A stretch of 64,000 nucleotides of DNA from Pogonophryne albipinna. Lineage: Eukaryota > Chordata > Actinopteri > Perciformes > Artedidraconidae. Within the stretch, counting starts at the first letter, position 1. Each line of letters begins with the position of its first letter. Below the pieces are notes generated by a model that was given only the letters and a program-made list of their open reading frames with translations, had not been told where the DNA came from and ran no database searches. Below, piece by piece: positions 35,317 to 46,888 of the stretch. The stretch covers positions 35,850,628-35,914,627 of the forward strand of contig CM053249.1 in NCBI GenBank assembly GCA_028583405.1. Direction: 5' to 3'. The position numbers were made by a program, and so were the translations under genes.

Positions 35317-36187
35317 TATGTGACCTGCTCCATCGAAATCAGGCGCATTGACCCGAAGACACATTTTGAGTTGTATACACCGTTGGAAAGAGGATATTCC
35401 TAGCTTTCTAATGATATCAGGATTGTTTTTGTACTCCAAATATTAAGCGAAATATGTCACATTATATAATGACTGTCACCGAGTCATCATTTTGAGAAAA
35501 AGGCCTTTAATGTTTCCTCTTCTCTGGAATCCATCGATCTGATTGATTATTAGCGGAACAAATGATCAAAATACTACAGAGAGAAGATATTTTCGTTTGG
35601 AGGGGAAGCTCGCGAGTGTGTGTATACGTGTGTGTGTGTGTGTTTGTGTAATTTTGTGTTTGTGTGTATTGTGTTTGTTTCCCGGGGAAAACACTCACGA
35701 GAAACACCGGCTGTTGTTATGTCTGCTGTGACGTCAAGTTACTCCGTTTTCCGCTTGTAATTATGCCGTTACAAGCTTCAAAGTTGTATTCATCATCTGA
35801 ATTTGCCGAAACAAGTTTAATATTCTGAAAGGCAAGACTTTGTTTAATTGAAATCAGATGAAAACAAACTGTAACGGACCCTGCCGTGTTATCTATGATT
35901 ACTATACTCTTACATTCATAATTTCAGCCGGAGGGAGGGGGGGCAGATTGCGGAAGAGCAGATTGCGAGTGAGAGGTGCCTGTCTTCGTCCCTTTACAAG
36001 CTTCAAAAATGTATTTATCGTGTGATTTTGGAAATAAAAGTTTCATATTCTGAAAGCCAAGACTTTGTTTGTTTAAAATCAAACAAAACACCCGAACCCT
36101 GAAAAAATAGTTTTTTACGTAAATCCACGTTTATTTTGAAATGAGCCATCGCGACTTCCGACTGATTTCGATAGAGCGGGTCACATA
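35317..36187. mobile_element. TIR element 'Rep-3', copy a (871 bp)
   Basis: The ends are inverted: TATGTGACCTGCTCCATCGA at left, and the reverse complement of the right end reads TATGTGACCCGCTCTATCGA. The interior holds a degenerate direct duplication: ACAAGCTTCAAA...ATTCTGAAAGGCAAGACTTTG (35773-35855) and again at 35996-36070 with AAAGCCAAGACTTTG. There is also a short CG/TG-rich block. No open frame shows transposase motifs. Copy b is inverted at 56581-57434. Target duplication unclear (TGCA at left, TTAA at right). Confidence 0.7.
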
Positions 36188-38715
36188 TTAAAGCAAACGA
36201 TTGTAAAGGTAAAAGTATGAGCATAACAAATAAAGAAGTGTAATGTAAACATTTACATTATTATTATGATTATTTAATATATAAAGACTATATATTATTG
36301 AATTACAAGATTAGATACACTTTAGTTGATCTAAAATATTGATGTGTTCAAATGCTCTTCAAAACACAACTGAAAGTGCTTGAAAAGTTGTCTTTCTGTA
36401 TTTGTGAATGAAGCGCCATCTCCTGGTTAAAACCTGAAATTGAAAATCTGGCAACGCCCTCTTGGAAAATAGTGGGAGGGCTTAACATTCCTCGATACTG
36501 GTCTTAGGCAGGTCGTAGGCAGGAAGCTGTAAACTGGAGTCCGAAATGAGGTGCTACATCTGTACACACAGATACACAACCTGCTACCTGCTACAAAATG
36601 GAATGTTCTCTTCCTTGGCCCATGCTACATTCAGCCCTCATTTGAATGAGTACGTTTTTTCAAAATCCTGCTGTCAGACATAGCCAAAAACGATAAATTC
36701 TTTGCCTAAGTATTGAGGTCATTTGGTTGCTTATTTTAAAACGATTTTTCCGTCTACAAGGACAAAAGGTTAATGCACTGTTATGAAACCAGCAAAAAAC
36801 ATTTAAAATGTCTCCTTGGATAATGATTTTTGCACAAATCAAACACATGATATATAATTTACAGAGCAAATATATATGCATTTGCAAAAATGCAATTGGA
36901 TTACATTTAAAAAAAAACATTTTTCAGGGTTTTTGTTTTTCCTTCAATTGTTATGCCATTATAATGTATTAAGCCCTCTTTTTATCCAAATAAATCCCAG
37001 AGCCGGCACATAGCCTCAGAGTGCTCATATGCCTGGTGGGTGTCACCCTCCATCTAAATGTTGGGCTTTGTTCTAACTAACATGTGTGAGCGGCTGACAC
37101 TGTTTGTATGTAAACACGCTGCAGAGAGGCAGCTTTCTTCTCCACAAAGATGCTGTTTGGAGGAAATGGAGAAGCTCACCCCTGGCACTGCTTCTCCCCA
37201 TAAATCTTTTAGCATGTGCCTTTTGGCTAAATGACTTTGTACAGACAAAATGTAACCTTGATCCCGCCCTGCAAGCTGTGAGAGTGGGGAGAGCTGGAAA
37301 CAAATGGAGGATCATTTCAACTAAAGGGAGACATTTTGTTGTGTGCTATGCTCACATGGTTTATGTGAAAAGAGGGAGGAAAGGCAACCTTAGGAGCAAA
37401 TGTCTGGTTGTAAAATGCAGAGGCATAATGCAGTTATTTGCCTTTTTAAGCAGGAAATATCTCTGTTGCAGGAAAAATAATGGGAAGACAAGATAAGTGA
37501 TTCAATATGTTGTCATTTCCTGCATTGCATCACGTTATACTCCTGCTTTGTACGTTAAAATAGAAAATCGATAGGTGACATTTTATTTAGTTTGATTCTA
37601 TCTTAAAATATCAGATTCAGTTTTAAGATATTATGACACTGAATTAATATATATATTCAATATTAACTTAGTCTTGGGAAGATTAAGGAGAAATAAACCA
37701 TTTAAAGCATTTAAGAGTTCAGATGGCGTTTAGTGGGTGAAATGGATAGATTACACTAGGCAGACTGTAGTTTCCGACCCCTACACCAACATTTTGATAT
37801 TTGGTAAACAAACAACAAATATATATTTGACAAACAAACCGGGAGTATTATGTCCTTAATATCTCAATCTAGCAAATTGTGAGAAAAAGGTTTTTGTGCT
37901 TCCCATAATAACGTTAGCAATTTAAAACAAAAAAGCCAATAACTCTATGGTCATGTTTGTTTTGGATTAGCTTTGTAAATATCTGATACTTATCTGAATT
38001 TAAAATTAGCAAAATTGATGGCTCTCTTTTATGAGATCATTTACTGTACTGTACATGAATACTGAGGACAGATCTGTGAGGTCAAACTGCTCTGAGTTCT
38101 GAACCTTTGCTCCTGTCAAAAGTGTTATCGAAATGTTCCTGTGAGCAGTTTCAAGAAGAGAATATAACGGCTCCCTGGACCTGCTTGAGCTCTATGCATT
38201 GTTTTTGTGGTGTATCTCTTCTTCTGTCAGTCTGTGAGGGACCTGAACATGGCATGTATTTGTGTCAGTGAAAATCTGAAAAAAAATACAGTTCTCACAT
38301 CTGGACACACAAACACACATCCTTCTCTCATGAACCCTGACATCTCTTCCCCATCTCGACTACGAGTTGTAGATGTAATGCTTGCCTCTAAAGCTGAGGT
38401 TTTCACTAAAGCGCTCATCATAACTCATCAACTCATCTTGATTGTCTAATGTTTTGCTCGTTGCTTGTCAGAAAAGAAGAAGTAAAAAGAAAATGGGTAA
38501 GGATATCACCGTTCATCTTTAAACCTGTCTTAAGGAATCAAGAAAGCACATCTGAGATGAGATTCATCACCGTATTCAAAGAGACGTCAAAACCACACCC
38601 TGTCATCAGGAGAAATATCTGGATAAGGCCAGTGTTCTTCCAAAAGGCAGGGCACTACCAGGTTTAGTTTCCATTTTTGTTCAGTCTACCGTGAGATTTG
38701 TGTCCACAGTACAGT
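36188..38715. other. No gene seen; unique non-coding sequence
   Basis: AT-rich sequence with no repeat or coding family that I recognise. A 130-codon open frame at 37104-37496 has no domain resemblance and overlaps equally long frames on the other strand, so I do not call it. Confidence 0.45.
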
Positions 38716-38962
38716 GTTAGTAAGGCAAGGCAAGGCAAGTTTATTTATATAGCACCTTTCAACACAAGGCAATTCAAGGTGCTTTACAAAAATGAAAGAC
38801 ATTCAGACAAAGGCATTTAAAAACAGTAAAAGATAATAAAAGAAACATTAAAAGAAAAAATACATGAATACAAAGTACATGAATAAAAAGTTACAGTGCA
38901 GTTTAAGATATGAATAGTTCACACAGAAGTTCCACTTTACTGATGAACACAACGGCTCAGTT

Positions 38963-40910
38963 TCAATTAAAAGCAGCGACAAAAAGATAAGTCTTCAGCA
39001 TGGATTTAAAAGTAGTAAGAGTTGCAGCGGACCTGCAGGTTTCTGGGAGTTTGTTCCAGATATTTGGAGCATAATAACTGAACGCTGCTTTACCATGTTT
39101 AGTTCTCACTCTGGGGACAGAAAGCTGACCAGTCCCTGAAGACCTGAGAGATCTGGATGGTTCATAATTTAGCAGAAGATCAGAAATGTATTTTGGGCCT
39201 AAACCATTCAGTGCTTTATAAACCAGCAGCAGTATTTTGAAATCAGTTCTTTGACACACAGGAAGCCAGTGTAAAGACTTCAGAACAGGAGTGATGTGAT
39301 CCACTTTCTTAGTGTCAGTGAGGACTCGAGCAGCGGCGTTCTGAATCAGCTGCAGATTTCTAATAGATTTTTTAGTGAGACCTGTGAAGACACCATTACA
39401 GTAGTCCAGTCTACTGAAGATAAAAGCATGGACAAGTTTTTCCAAATCCTGCTGTGACATTAGTCTTTTAATCCTAGATATGTTCTTTAGGTGATAGTAG
39501 GCTGATTTAGTAACTGTTTTAATGTGACTGTTGAAACTCAGGTCAGAGTCCATGACTACACCTAGATTTCTGGCTTTATCTGTTGTTTTGAACATTGCAG
39601 ACTGAAGCTCAGCGCTAATTTTTATGCGTTTTGCCTTGGCTCCAAAGACCATTACCTCAGTTTTATCTTTGATTCATTGGAGAAAGTTCTGACACATCCA
39701 GTCATTGATTTGTTCAATGCACTTACTCAGTGTTTTAACTGGAGAATAGTCTCGTGGTGAAATGGTTATGTAAATGTGTGTGTCATCCGCATAGCTATGG
39801 TAACTTATTTTGTTGTTTTTCATTATCTGAGCCAGTGGTAGCATGTAGATGTTAAAGAGAAGAGGCCCCAAGATGGAGCCTTGAGGAACTCCACATGTCA
39901 TATTTGTCAACTCAGATTTGTATTTACCTATAGAAACAAAGTTGTTTCTGTCCTTTAAGTAGGATTCAAACCAATTTAGAACTGTTTCCGAAAGTCCCAG
40001 CCAGTTTTCTAGTCGGTCTAGTAATATGTTGTGGTCAACAGTGTCAAACGCAGCACTGAGATCTAATAATACTAACACTGCAGTTCTGCCACTGTCTGTG
40101 TTTAAGTGGATGTCATTGAAGACCTTTACAAGAGCAGTCTCAGTGCTGTGGTTTGGACGAAAGCCTGACTGGAACACATCGAAACAGCTATTTAAATGCA
40201 AGAAGTTACTCAACTGTTGAAAGACTACTTTTTCAATGATTTTACCTAGAAATGGCAGGTTTGATATGGGCCTGTAATTGTTCATTACTGAAGCATCTAG
40301 ATTATTCTTTTTTAAGAGCGGTTTAATGACTGCAGTTTTCAGGGCCTGTGGAAAAACACCTGAGTGAAGAGATTTGTTTACTATATGAAGTAGATCTGAG
40401 GCCATGCAAGGAAAAACATTTTTGAAAAATCCTGTTGGAATAATATCAAGGCAGCAGGAGGAGGATTTCAGAAGTTGAATAATGTCCTCTATGTTTTTAT
40501 CATTAATCTGATGGAATTGTGTCATGGTGTTTGAATTGATTTTAAGTGGACACATTTGCTGTACCTGCTTGTCTGATTTTCTGAATTTTGTCAGTGAAGA
40601 ATGAGGCAAAATCATTGCACGTCCTGGTGGATAGAAATTCAGAGGCTACTGACACTGGGGGGTTTGTTAGACTGTCGACGGTAGCAAACAAGGCACGTGC
40701 ATTGTTTTGTTTTTTGGCAATGATATCAGAGAAGAAAGACTGTCGGGCAAATTTAAATTCCAAATTATAAAGGCCAAGTCTCTCTTTATAGATTTCAAAG
40801 TGCACCTGGAGATTTGTTTTTCGCCACCTGCGTTCAGCTTTTCGACAGTCTTTTTTCTCTGTTCTCACGGTCATGGCCTTTCTCCATGGAGATATTTTCT
40901 TCCCAGTCAC
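38963..40910 (-). pseudogene. L2 LINE ORF2 fragment (reverse transcriptase)
   Basis: Minus-strand reverse transcriptase. From the N-terminal side: KCRK/RRWRKTNLQVHFEIYKERLG region (40910-40542), [72 protein letters not shown], the active site [10 protein letters not shown], and then the thumb and C-terminal blocks RLDYCNGVFTGLTKK and KKVDHITPVLKSLHWLPV to a stop at 38963. There is a frameshift between 40542 and 40615 and one in-frame TGA at about 39671-39673, just after CQNFLQ. The same TGA occurs in the sister copy at about 61723. The endonuclease is not recovered beyond the TTAA insertion. Apart from these two lesions it is open for about 550 codons. Confidence 0.88.
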
Positions 40911-40954
40911 TTCCTTTACCTTAGTTGGAGCAATGGCATCTATAACATTTTTAA

Positions 40955-42986
40955 CCTCTTAAGCCCTGAGCCTGTTTTTCAGGTTTCAGGCTCGAAAATG
41001 CCACTAACACAACAAAGACTATATCTTCACTTCTAAAAGGGGTAAATTAATCATCTTTTCTCTCAAAGCAAGGTTACATCTGTGAGTTGGATGTAGAAGT
41101 GTCAGAATCAATATAGATGTTTTTATTTTAAAGTAAATTCAGATGGAACATAGTAAAAACATGTAAATTCTAATGTCCGCCTAAAAAATACCCATTACTT
41201 ATAGTAAAAACCACCTTGAATGATGGGTTAGTAGACTAAAAGCTTTAGGAATCCAAACTATAACATATAATAAGTACCCTGTATCAAGATTGATGCAAAA
41301 CAAGTTAAATTTGACCTTTTTAGAGAGGTTTAGAAAAATAAAGTCCAGGCGGACTCACCTCTGGGTAATTTGGGAACCATCAGTTCCATTTGAACTTTTT
41401 CACTGTAAAAATCATTTTATTACTTTGAATTTTCACTATAGGTATTCATTCCATCCAAATACAACTGTTGTGAAAAAAATAAAAATAAAATATAAGAACA
41501 TACTCTGTTATCCTCTTAGGCAAGGCAAGTTTATTTAGATAGCACTTATAGGCCCCACGGACCGAAATTGCGTCATTTGCAGGAAACAACGTCTAAGGAA
41601 CCTTACTATTTAATAAACTATGAATATTTTATATCCATATAACGGGGAAAAACTCATTTAACTGATCTTTTTAGTTTATTTTTTCAAAAAAAACATAATG
41701 CTAACAGTGAGCATCTGAATTAGCCCCGAGCTAAAAATGCTAACCTATTACTGCACCGAAAATCACTCCTAGCTCCCTTATTACTTATCCTAGCTCCCTT
41801 ATTACTTATCCTAGCTGCACATCCAACACATCGTTTTTGATCGTAAAGACACAGAATCTAACGGTGCCCACCTCAACACTGAAAGATACAAACTTGCGAC
41901 GTTATCAACAAAAACGTACATCAAAACAAGTGGAGTTAGGTACTAGCATGCGCTAGGCTAATGGCTTACCTTCCTCTTTGCCTGGTCTAAACTGGTCTTC
42001 AATGGCATTAAAACGATAAAAACGATGATGTAGTTAATCCATAGGTTAATATCCAATGTGGCTGTGTCCCCTTTGAAATGTTCTGATAATCTATAAGCAA
42101 TAAAACTGCAATTCCGTTATCTGCTGTCCGCTCTGTCCTCCGTGCGCTCTGTGTCCTGTTGTAATGCCTGTTGTTAGGTAGTAAACAATAAATGAAGTCA
42201 GCTGCGTAATGTACGTAAACTGGCTGGCATTCTTTATACTTTACGCAGGACCATATCTCTGGAACCCATTGGTCGATTCGTGTGATTTACACCTTTTTCT
42301 TAACCATCAGAACCAATAGAATCGATGGGCAGTTCCCAAATCAACGTAAACATTACCATAGCGGACGTAATAGAGAAACGGACAAAGCATATCTAAAAGT
42401 GCACGCCTGGACGGCGAAACTTTATACCCAGTATATTGCCATAAATATGATGAAGGATTATCAGTCAAAATTTCTACGTGACACAAAGACATTGGATTAA
42501 CCTTGAGCGGCGTTTTTATTCCGGTGAACACAACTTTTGATCACAAATCAAAAAAGGTAAGACGAAATTATTGTAATATTTTTGAAACCGGATGTTGTTT
42601 ACTTTCTCTTTTCTGGCTGATAGCTCCGCAATTCGGGGTCCTACAGTGATGATATTACATGTGTGGAATCTGTGGAGTCTCGGCTATAAATCGTATATCT
42701 TGTTTGTGCAGTTACGATAAGTAATAAGGGCATTTCTACCGTGAATGCTGTGCAAATTCCGTTAGCATTACTTAGCATTTTTTCGCTCCATGCTAATTCA
42801 AAGGCTTGGTATTACTCTTGTGTTTCTTTTAGCTAAAAATGGTTCACATTGTCAGTTAGCTGAGTTTCTTAGCGTTAAAAGGGTATGGAACATTAATAGT
42901 TTCATAAATGTTAAGAAGCCCTGAGACATAGTCTCATAAAAAAACGGTGGGAGGGGTCCCCTGGGGGGACCCTCGGGCTTAAGAGG
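40955..42986. mobile_element. TTAA-flanked element in L2-D, 2.03 kb
   Basis: It begins CCTCTTAAGCCCTGAGCC and ends GGGCTTAAGAGG, inverted termini flanked by TTAA (40951-40954 and 42987-42990). The left part is the family's A end (TTTCAGGCTCGAAAATGCC); the right part is the B end (TTAAGAAGCCCTGAGACA). In the middle two B-type segments face each other (about 41570-42130 and 42250-42720, for instance AACGATAAAAACG versus CGTTTTTATTCC around ATTAATCC/GGATTAAC), making a large imperfect palindrome. A stray LINE-tail motif (GGCAAGGCAAGTTTATTTAG) lies at 41520-41539. No transposase was seen. piggyBac- or Kolobok-like by target site. Confidence 0.8.
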
Positions 42987-43140
42987 TTAATGTTTTAATT
43001 AAAATGATCTACTAGCTCATTTACTGAGATGTTAGCAGGGGCAAGTGTGGAAGAACAATTCCGAGTAAACATTTCCCTAGTATTTTCAGTTAAATACTCT
43101 TGTAGATCTGTACAGTTGGAAAAATTACTACAAATGATGC

Positions 43141-43451
43141 GTGTCATTAACCTCTTTTAACCTGTTTTTTGTTCAAATTAATTTGATAAAGCGCCATGTG
43201 TAGTCAGGGTTAGGGATGTGTCATTTAAGTATTCTCAGCACTTACCATTGAGTATGTGAGCAGAACCTCACATGAATTGTAAAGGTAAAGGGATTCTCTC
43301 CAGACTCACCATTCTATAATATGTCTAGACACACATTTCACCACCTATAGAGCCAAAACACCAGGGACCTGGAAACGTCTCTATAACACGTTCACTGTAA
43401 TTCTGTCAAAAATCGCTCCTGATGAAACAGCATTCTTCATATCCTCCAGAA
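43141..43451. other. No feature recognised
   Basis: Non-coding sequence between L2-D and the hAT element. It continues at 45819 once the hAT is set aside. Confidence 0.4.
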
Positions 43452-45810
43452 CAGGGGTCAGGAACCTTTTTGACTGGGAGAGCCATAAAAGCCAAATATT
43501 TCTAAATATATTTCATTGAGAGCCATATAGTATTTTTAACGTATAATAAATTAAATATGTCTTACTTTTAATGCAACTTCTGGTGCTGCATGGTTTTGCT
43601 GATGGCCTTGTAGTCTGGTTCATACGTGGTGAGGTTGAGCTTCATGCAGGCGTTGAGGCTTCCATCAGTTAAACGTGAGCGTAGGTTGGTCTTAATGTTC
43701 CTCATATGCGAGAATGACTGCTCACATGCATATGTAGAGCCAAACATGGTCAATACGGCAATACTCACACGCTGCATTGTGTGGTATGTCACAGGAAGCT
43801 CGTTCCAAGTTTTAAGAATTAGCTGGTCTTCAGGTTGAAGATTTGTCATTTCTGTCCACTTGTGTTCCCTCGCCAGCTCTGCTCGCTGTCGCGTAAGACT
43901 TTCCAACTCTCCATTAAGTGACTTGAATTTACTCATCCACATGTCTGATGCCTTCAGGTCAGCAACTTCCAGCTCAAAGTCTCCGATAGTGACCCAGGGG
44001 ATGCATGTCAGGTCGATTTTGTCCACTGCACACTCATGTGGATGAGTGATGAACTTGAAAAGACCAGTGCGCGCACGAAATTCTCCAAAACGTGCTTTGA
44101 ATGACTGCAGGAGATTGGACGTAAAGCCAGCTAGCTGCAGGAGATCCAGATGTTGAGTGGAGTCACTTGCTAAGCATGCATCTCTAAATTGTTGCAGTCT
44201 TTCAAAGTGCAGAAGACGACCTGTTTCAATGTCCCTGAGAAAGACTTCCAGCTTGCTTTCAAATGCAAACACTGCTTGTTGAAGGGATGAGATTGTATTT
44301 CCAATACCTTGCATTTTCACATTGAGCTGGTTCAGATGGCCAGTTATGTCCACAAGATAGTGAAACTGCAGGAGCCAGTCAGTGTTGTCTAGCTCAGGAT
44401 GCTTGACGCCTTTCATTTCAAGAAAAGTCCGGATTTCACTCAGGCAAGCTGCAAAACGGCTGAGCACCTTCCCCCTTGACAACCAACGCACGTTGCTGTG
44501 TAAAAGCAGACCGGGATAATGATTCCCAACTTCTTCTAACAGAGCTTTAAACTGGCGATCATTTAAATCTCGGGCAACAATAAAGTTCACCACTCGAATG
44601 ACCAGCGACATCACCTCACCAAACTCCTGGCCACACGTCTGAGCGCAAAGCGCCTCCTGGTGCAGGATGCAATGAAAACTTAGGATGGCTCTCTTTTCAT
44701 GTTCACGGAGAAGCGCTACAAATCCTTTGTTCTTCCCCAACATACAGGGTGCACCATCAGTACAGACAGAAATAAGTTTATCCATCGGTAGTTTTTTTTC
44801 TTTAGCAAACTCCATAAAAGACGTGAATAAATCCTCTCCTCTTGTTGTCCCTTTCATTGGCAAAACAGCCAAGCTTTCCTCACGCAGTGTGTCACCTGCA
44901 GCATACCTGGCAATTATACTGCACTGAGATAGATGGCTAACGTCTGTTGACTCATCTAACGCGAGAGAAAAGTATGTCCCGGCGTTTATGTCCTTAATTT
45001 GTGTTTCCTCGACTTGATTTGCCATCATGATGCTACGATCGTGCACAGTTCTTGCTGACAGGGGCATGTCTTTTATTCGTTTGATTATCTTGTCTTTATT
45101 TGGGAAGTCATCAAACAGTTCATTGGCCACATCAAGCATGAATGTTTTGGCATACTCGCCATCTGTGAATGGCTTTCCATTCCTTACTATTGCCAAAGCA
45201 CCCGCAAAGCTAGCGGAATTCCCGTCACCTTGCTTGGTCCACACACGTAGTTGCTGCTGACTCGTCTGCACTCTCCGCTGTAGCTCCTCACATGCCCTTT
45301 TCCTGCTGTCCCCCGCTGGATATTTAGATGCAAATTAAGCATGGTGCGTATCGAAGTGCCGCTTTATATTTGACCGTTTCATCGATGCAATTTTATCATT
45401 GCATATTAGACATACCGCAGATCCTGCTCTCTCCACAAATGCAAATTCCTCTGTCCACGCAGCCTGGAATGCACGGTAATCATCGTCTTTTTTTCTTTTC
45501 GCCATCTTTTCCGTTACTAGGGTTGAAGCGGATAAACTTGATTTCTTCACCTTTACAATGACCCGGACATGCTCGCGAGCCATTGGTTCCCGACCCGACC
45601 CACGGGTGACCCATGACCCGTGAAATTTATCTTCAAAACTAATTTCTGTTTACTTTAAAATGACACAGTATTATTAAGAAATATCACAAGTATTTTAAAA
45701 TCAGTTCCAAACTGATTTTTTTTTTTTTTCAACTCAAAATTGTCTGGGAGCCATATGCCGTCACCGGAAGAGCCATATATGGCTCGCGAGCCATAGGTTC
45801 CCGACCGCTG
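43452..45810 (-). mobile_element. Full-length hAT transposon, 2359 bp
   Basis: Termini CAGGGGTCAGGAACC and GGTTCCCGACCGCTG are inverted (13 of 15 positions agree) and flanked by the perfect 8-bp duplication CTCCAGAA (43444-43451 and 45811-45818). Subterminal AGAGCCATA motifs occur at both ends (GGGAGAGCCATAAAAGCC at left; GGAAGAGCCATATATGGC at right). One transposase gene fills the interior. Confidence 0.95.
43568..45583 (-). pseudogene. hAT transposase with a single premature stop
   Basis: A frame of 670 sense codons from ATG 45583 to 43568 is broken only by a TAA at 45335-45337. The N-terminal 82 residues hold a BED-like zinc finger (VCLICNDKIASMKRS...HFDTHHA). Downstream come the catalytic and conserved blocks of Charlie/SPIN-type hAT transposases: FSLALDESTDVSHLSQCSII (acidic residue), LISVCTDGAPCMLGKNKGF, SFHCILHQEALCAQTCG, and NVRWLSRGKVLSRF. 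The C-terminal dimerisation domain reads STYACEQSFSHMRN and SRLTDGSLNACMKL. Length and order match the family. It would cut and rejoin DNA at the element's ends in the nucleus. The distal part still has an ATG at 45271, giving 567 codons without the zinc finger. Related host-domesticated genes exist, but the intact termini argue for an ordinary transposon. Confidence 0.93.
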
Positions 45811-45892
45811 CTCCAGAACAACACAAAAAAAGTGTTTGATGGAGTTTGCCTGAACAAGTCAGGAGTGAAATTGTTTATCTCTAACATATTCA

Positions 45893-46535
45893 ACTGCCTG
45901 CGTCATCAATCTGTTCCCTCTGCCAAGGACAAGCAACAAGAGGAATCAAAACAAGAGAAAGACACATCGCGCAGAAAACCTTGAAGAAGTATCACTGCGC
46001 CCGCCTGAGGAATGTCTTGATTATGGGGGACCTATGACACAAATGGAGGAGTGTCCAACGCCCTTCAACCCCCCTGTCAACACCTTTGAGGATACTCATC
46101 CTTCACCCCCCAGCTCTCTCTACTCTCCGTTCACCCTTTCACCCTCGCCCACCTTACTGGAGTTCTACCACATGAAGGAGATACAGAGGGTTGGCAACAA
46201 GTCCTTCCTGGAGATCAATAATAATAATTTCAATTTTTATAGCGCCTTTCAAGAGACCCAAGGACGCTTTACAATGGGAAAAAATAAATAATAATAATAA
46301 TAGTCACACAGATACACGGGTTTGAAAAATAACAGGTGACCGCATGAAGGCGATACGCAGGGTTGGCAGCATGTCCTTTACCACCGCACCTCAACGACGC
46401 CCACCACAATCACCGAATCAGAGACGCGCACCATCTCCCCCGTCTTCATCACCGTGCCTACGTCAACCATCCCCTCCCCCTTCAAGACAGCATCTGCTGT
46501 CTCCGAAGCCTGATAAGAATGTGTATGTACAAAAC
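45893..46535 (+). other. Coding-like sequence of unknown origin with a duplicated motif
   Basis: After a pyrimidine-rich CTGTTCCCTCTGCCAAG (possible 3' splice site ending near 45926) one frame stays open from about 45880 to 46291. It contains NLEEVSLRPPEECLD, a Pro/Ser-rich stretch, and FYHMKEIQRVGNKSFLE. A short LINE tail then interrupts (46216-46310). Beyond it another open stretch (46344-46540) starts with a related motif, RMKAIRRVGSMSF, and is again rich in Pro, Ser and Arg. The two MKxIxRVGxxSF motifs suggest an internal duplication of a gene or retroelement ORF. I recognise no family. It could be a decayed host exon, a retrocopy or a gag-like relic. Confidence that it was ever coding is modest. 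Confidence 0.28.
46216..46310 (-). repeat. Short L2-type 3' tail
   Basis: AATAATAATAATTTCAATTT then ATAGCGCCTTTCAAGAGACC and ACGCTTTACAATGGG is the reverse complement of a LINE 3' end with the common TATAGCGCCTTTCA tail. It is a very short 5'-truncated insertion. Confidence 0.6.
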
Positions 46536-46888
46536 ACAGCAATCAATCAATGTTTATTTATATAGCCCAATATCACAAATGTTACATTTGTCTCAGTGGA
46601 CTTCACAGTTTGTACAGAATATCAGTATGACAATACGACATCCTCTGTCCTTAGACCCTCACATCGTACAAGGAAAAACTTCCGGAGAAAACCCACAGTT
46701 TAAAGGGAAACACTTTTAGAGACTCTAGGAACAACCAACAACCCTGCATTCTTGGAAGGCAATGCCCTAGTAGGACAGTAGGGTATAATGAGTTCTTTAA
46801 GGTAAGATAGCGCCTGCCCATTAAGGGCTTTGTAGGCGAGAAGAAGAATTTTAAATTCTCTCCTGTGTTCTATAGGGAGCCAGTGTAA

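Larger units (their letters stand above)
38716..43140 (-). mobile_element. L2-group LINE ('L2-D'), minus strand, split by a TTAA element
   Basis: The 3' tail is a run of GGCAA-type repeats followed by the sequence TTTATTTATATAGCACC (38724-38757), then coding to about 40910. The insert at 40955-42986 follows, and 5' sequence (42991-43140) matches 58170-58260 of the sister copy L2-C. It is the same subfamily as 57480-62670 and 62922-63222. Confidence 0.85.

Noticed and set aside
37104..37496. A 130-codon open frame as a host gene
   Set aside because: No domain resemblance, no splice or promoter context, and comparable frames on the opposite strand.
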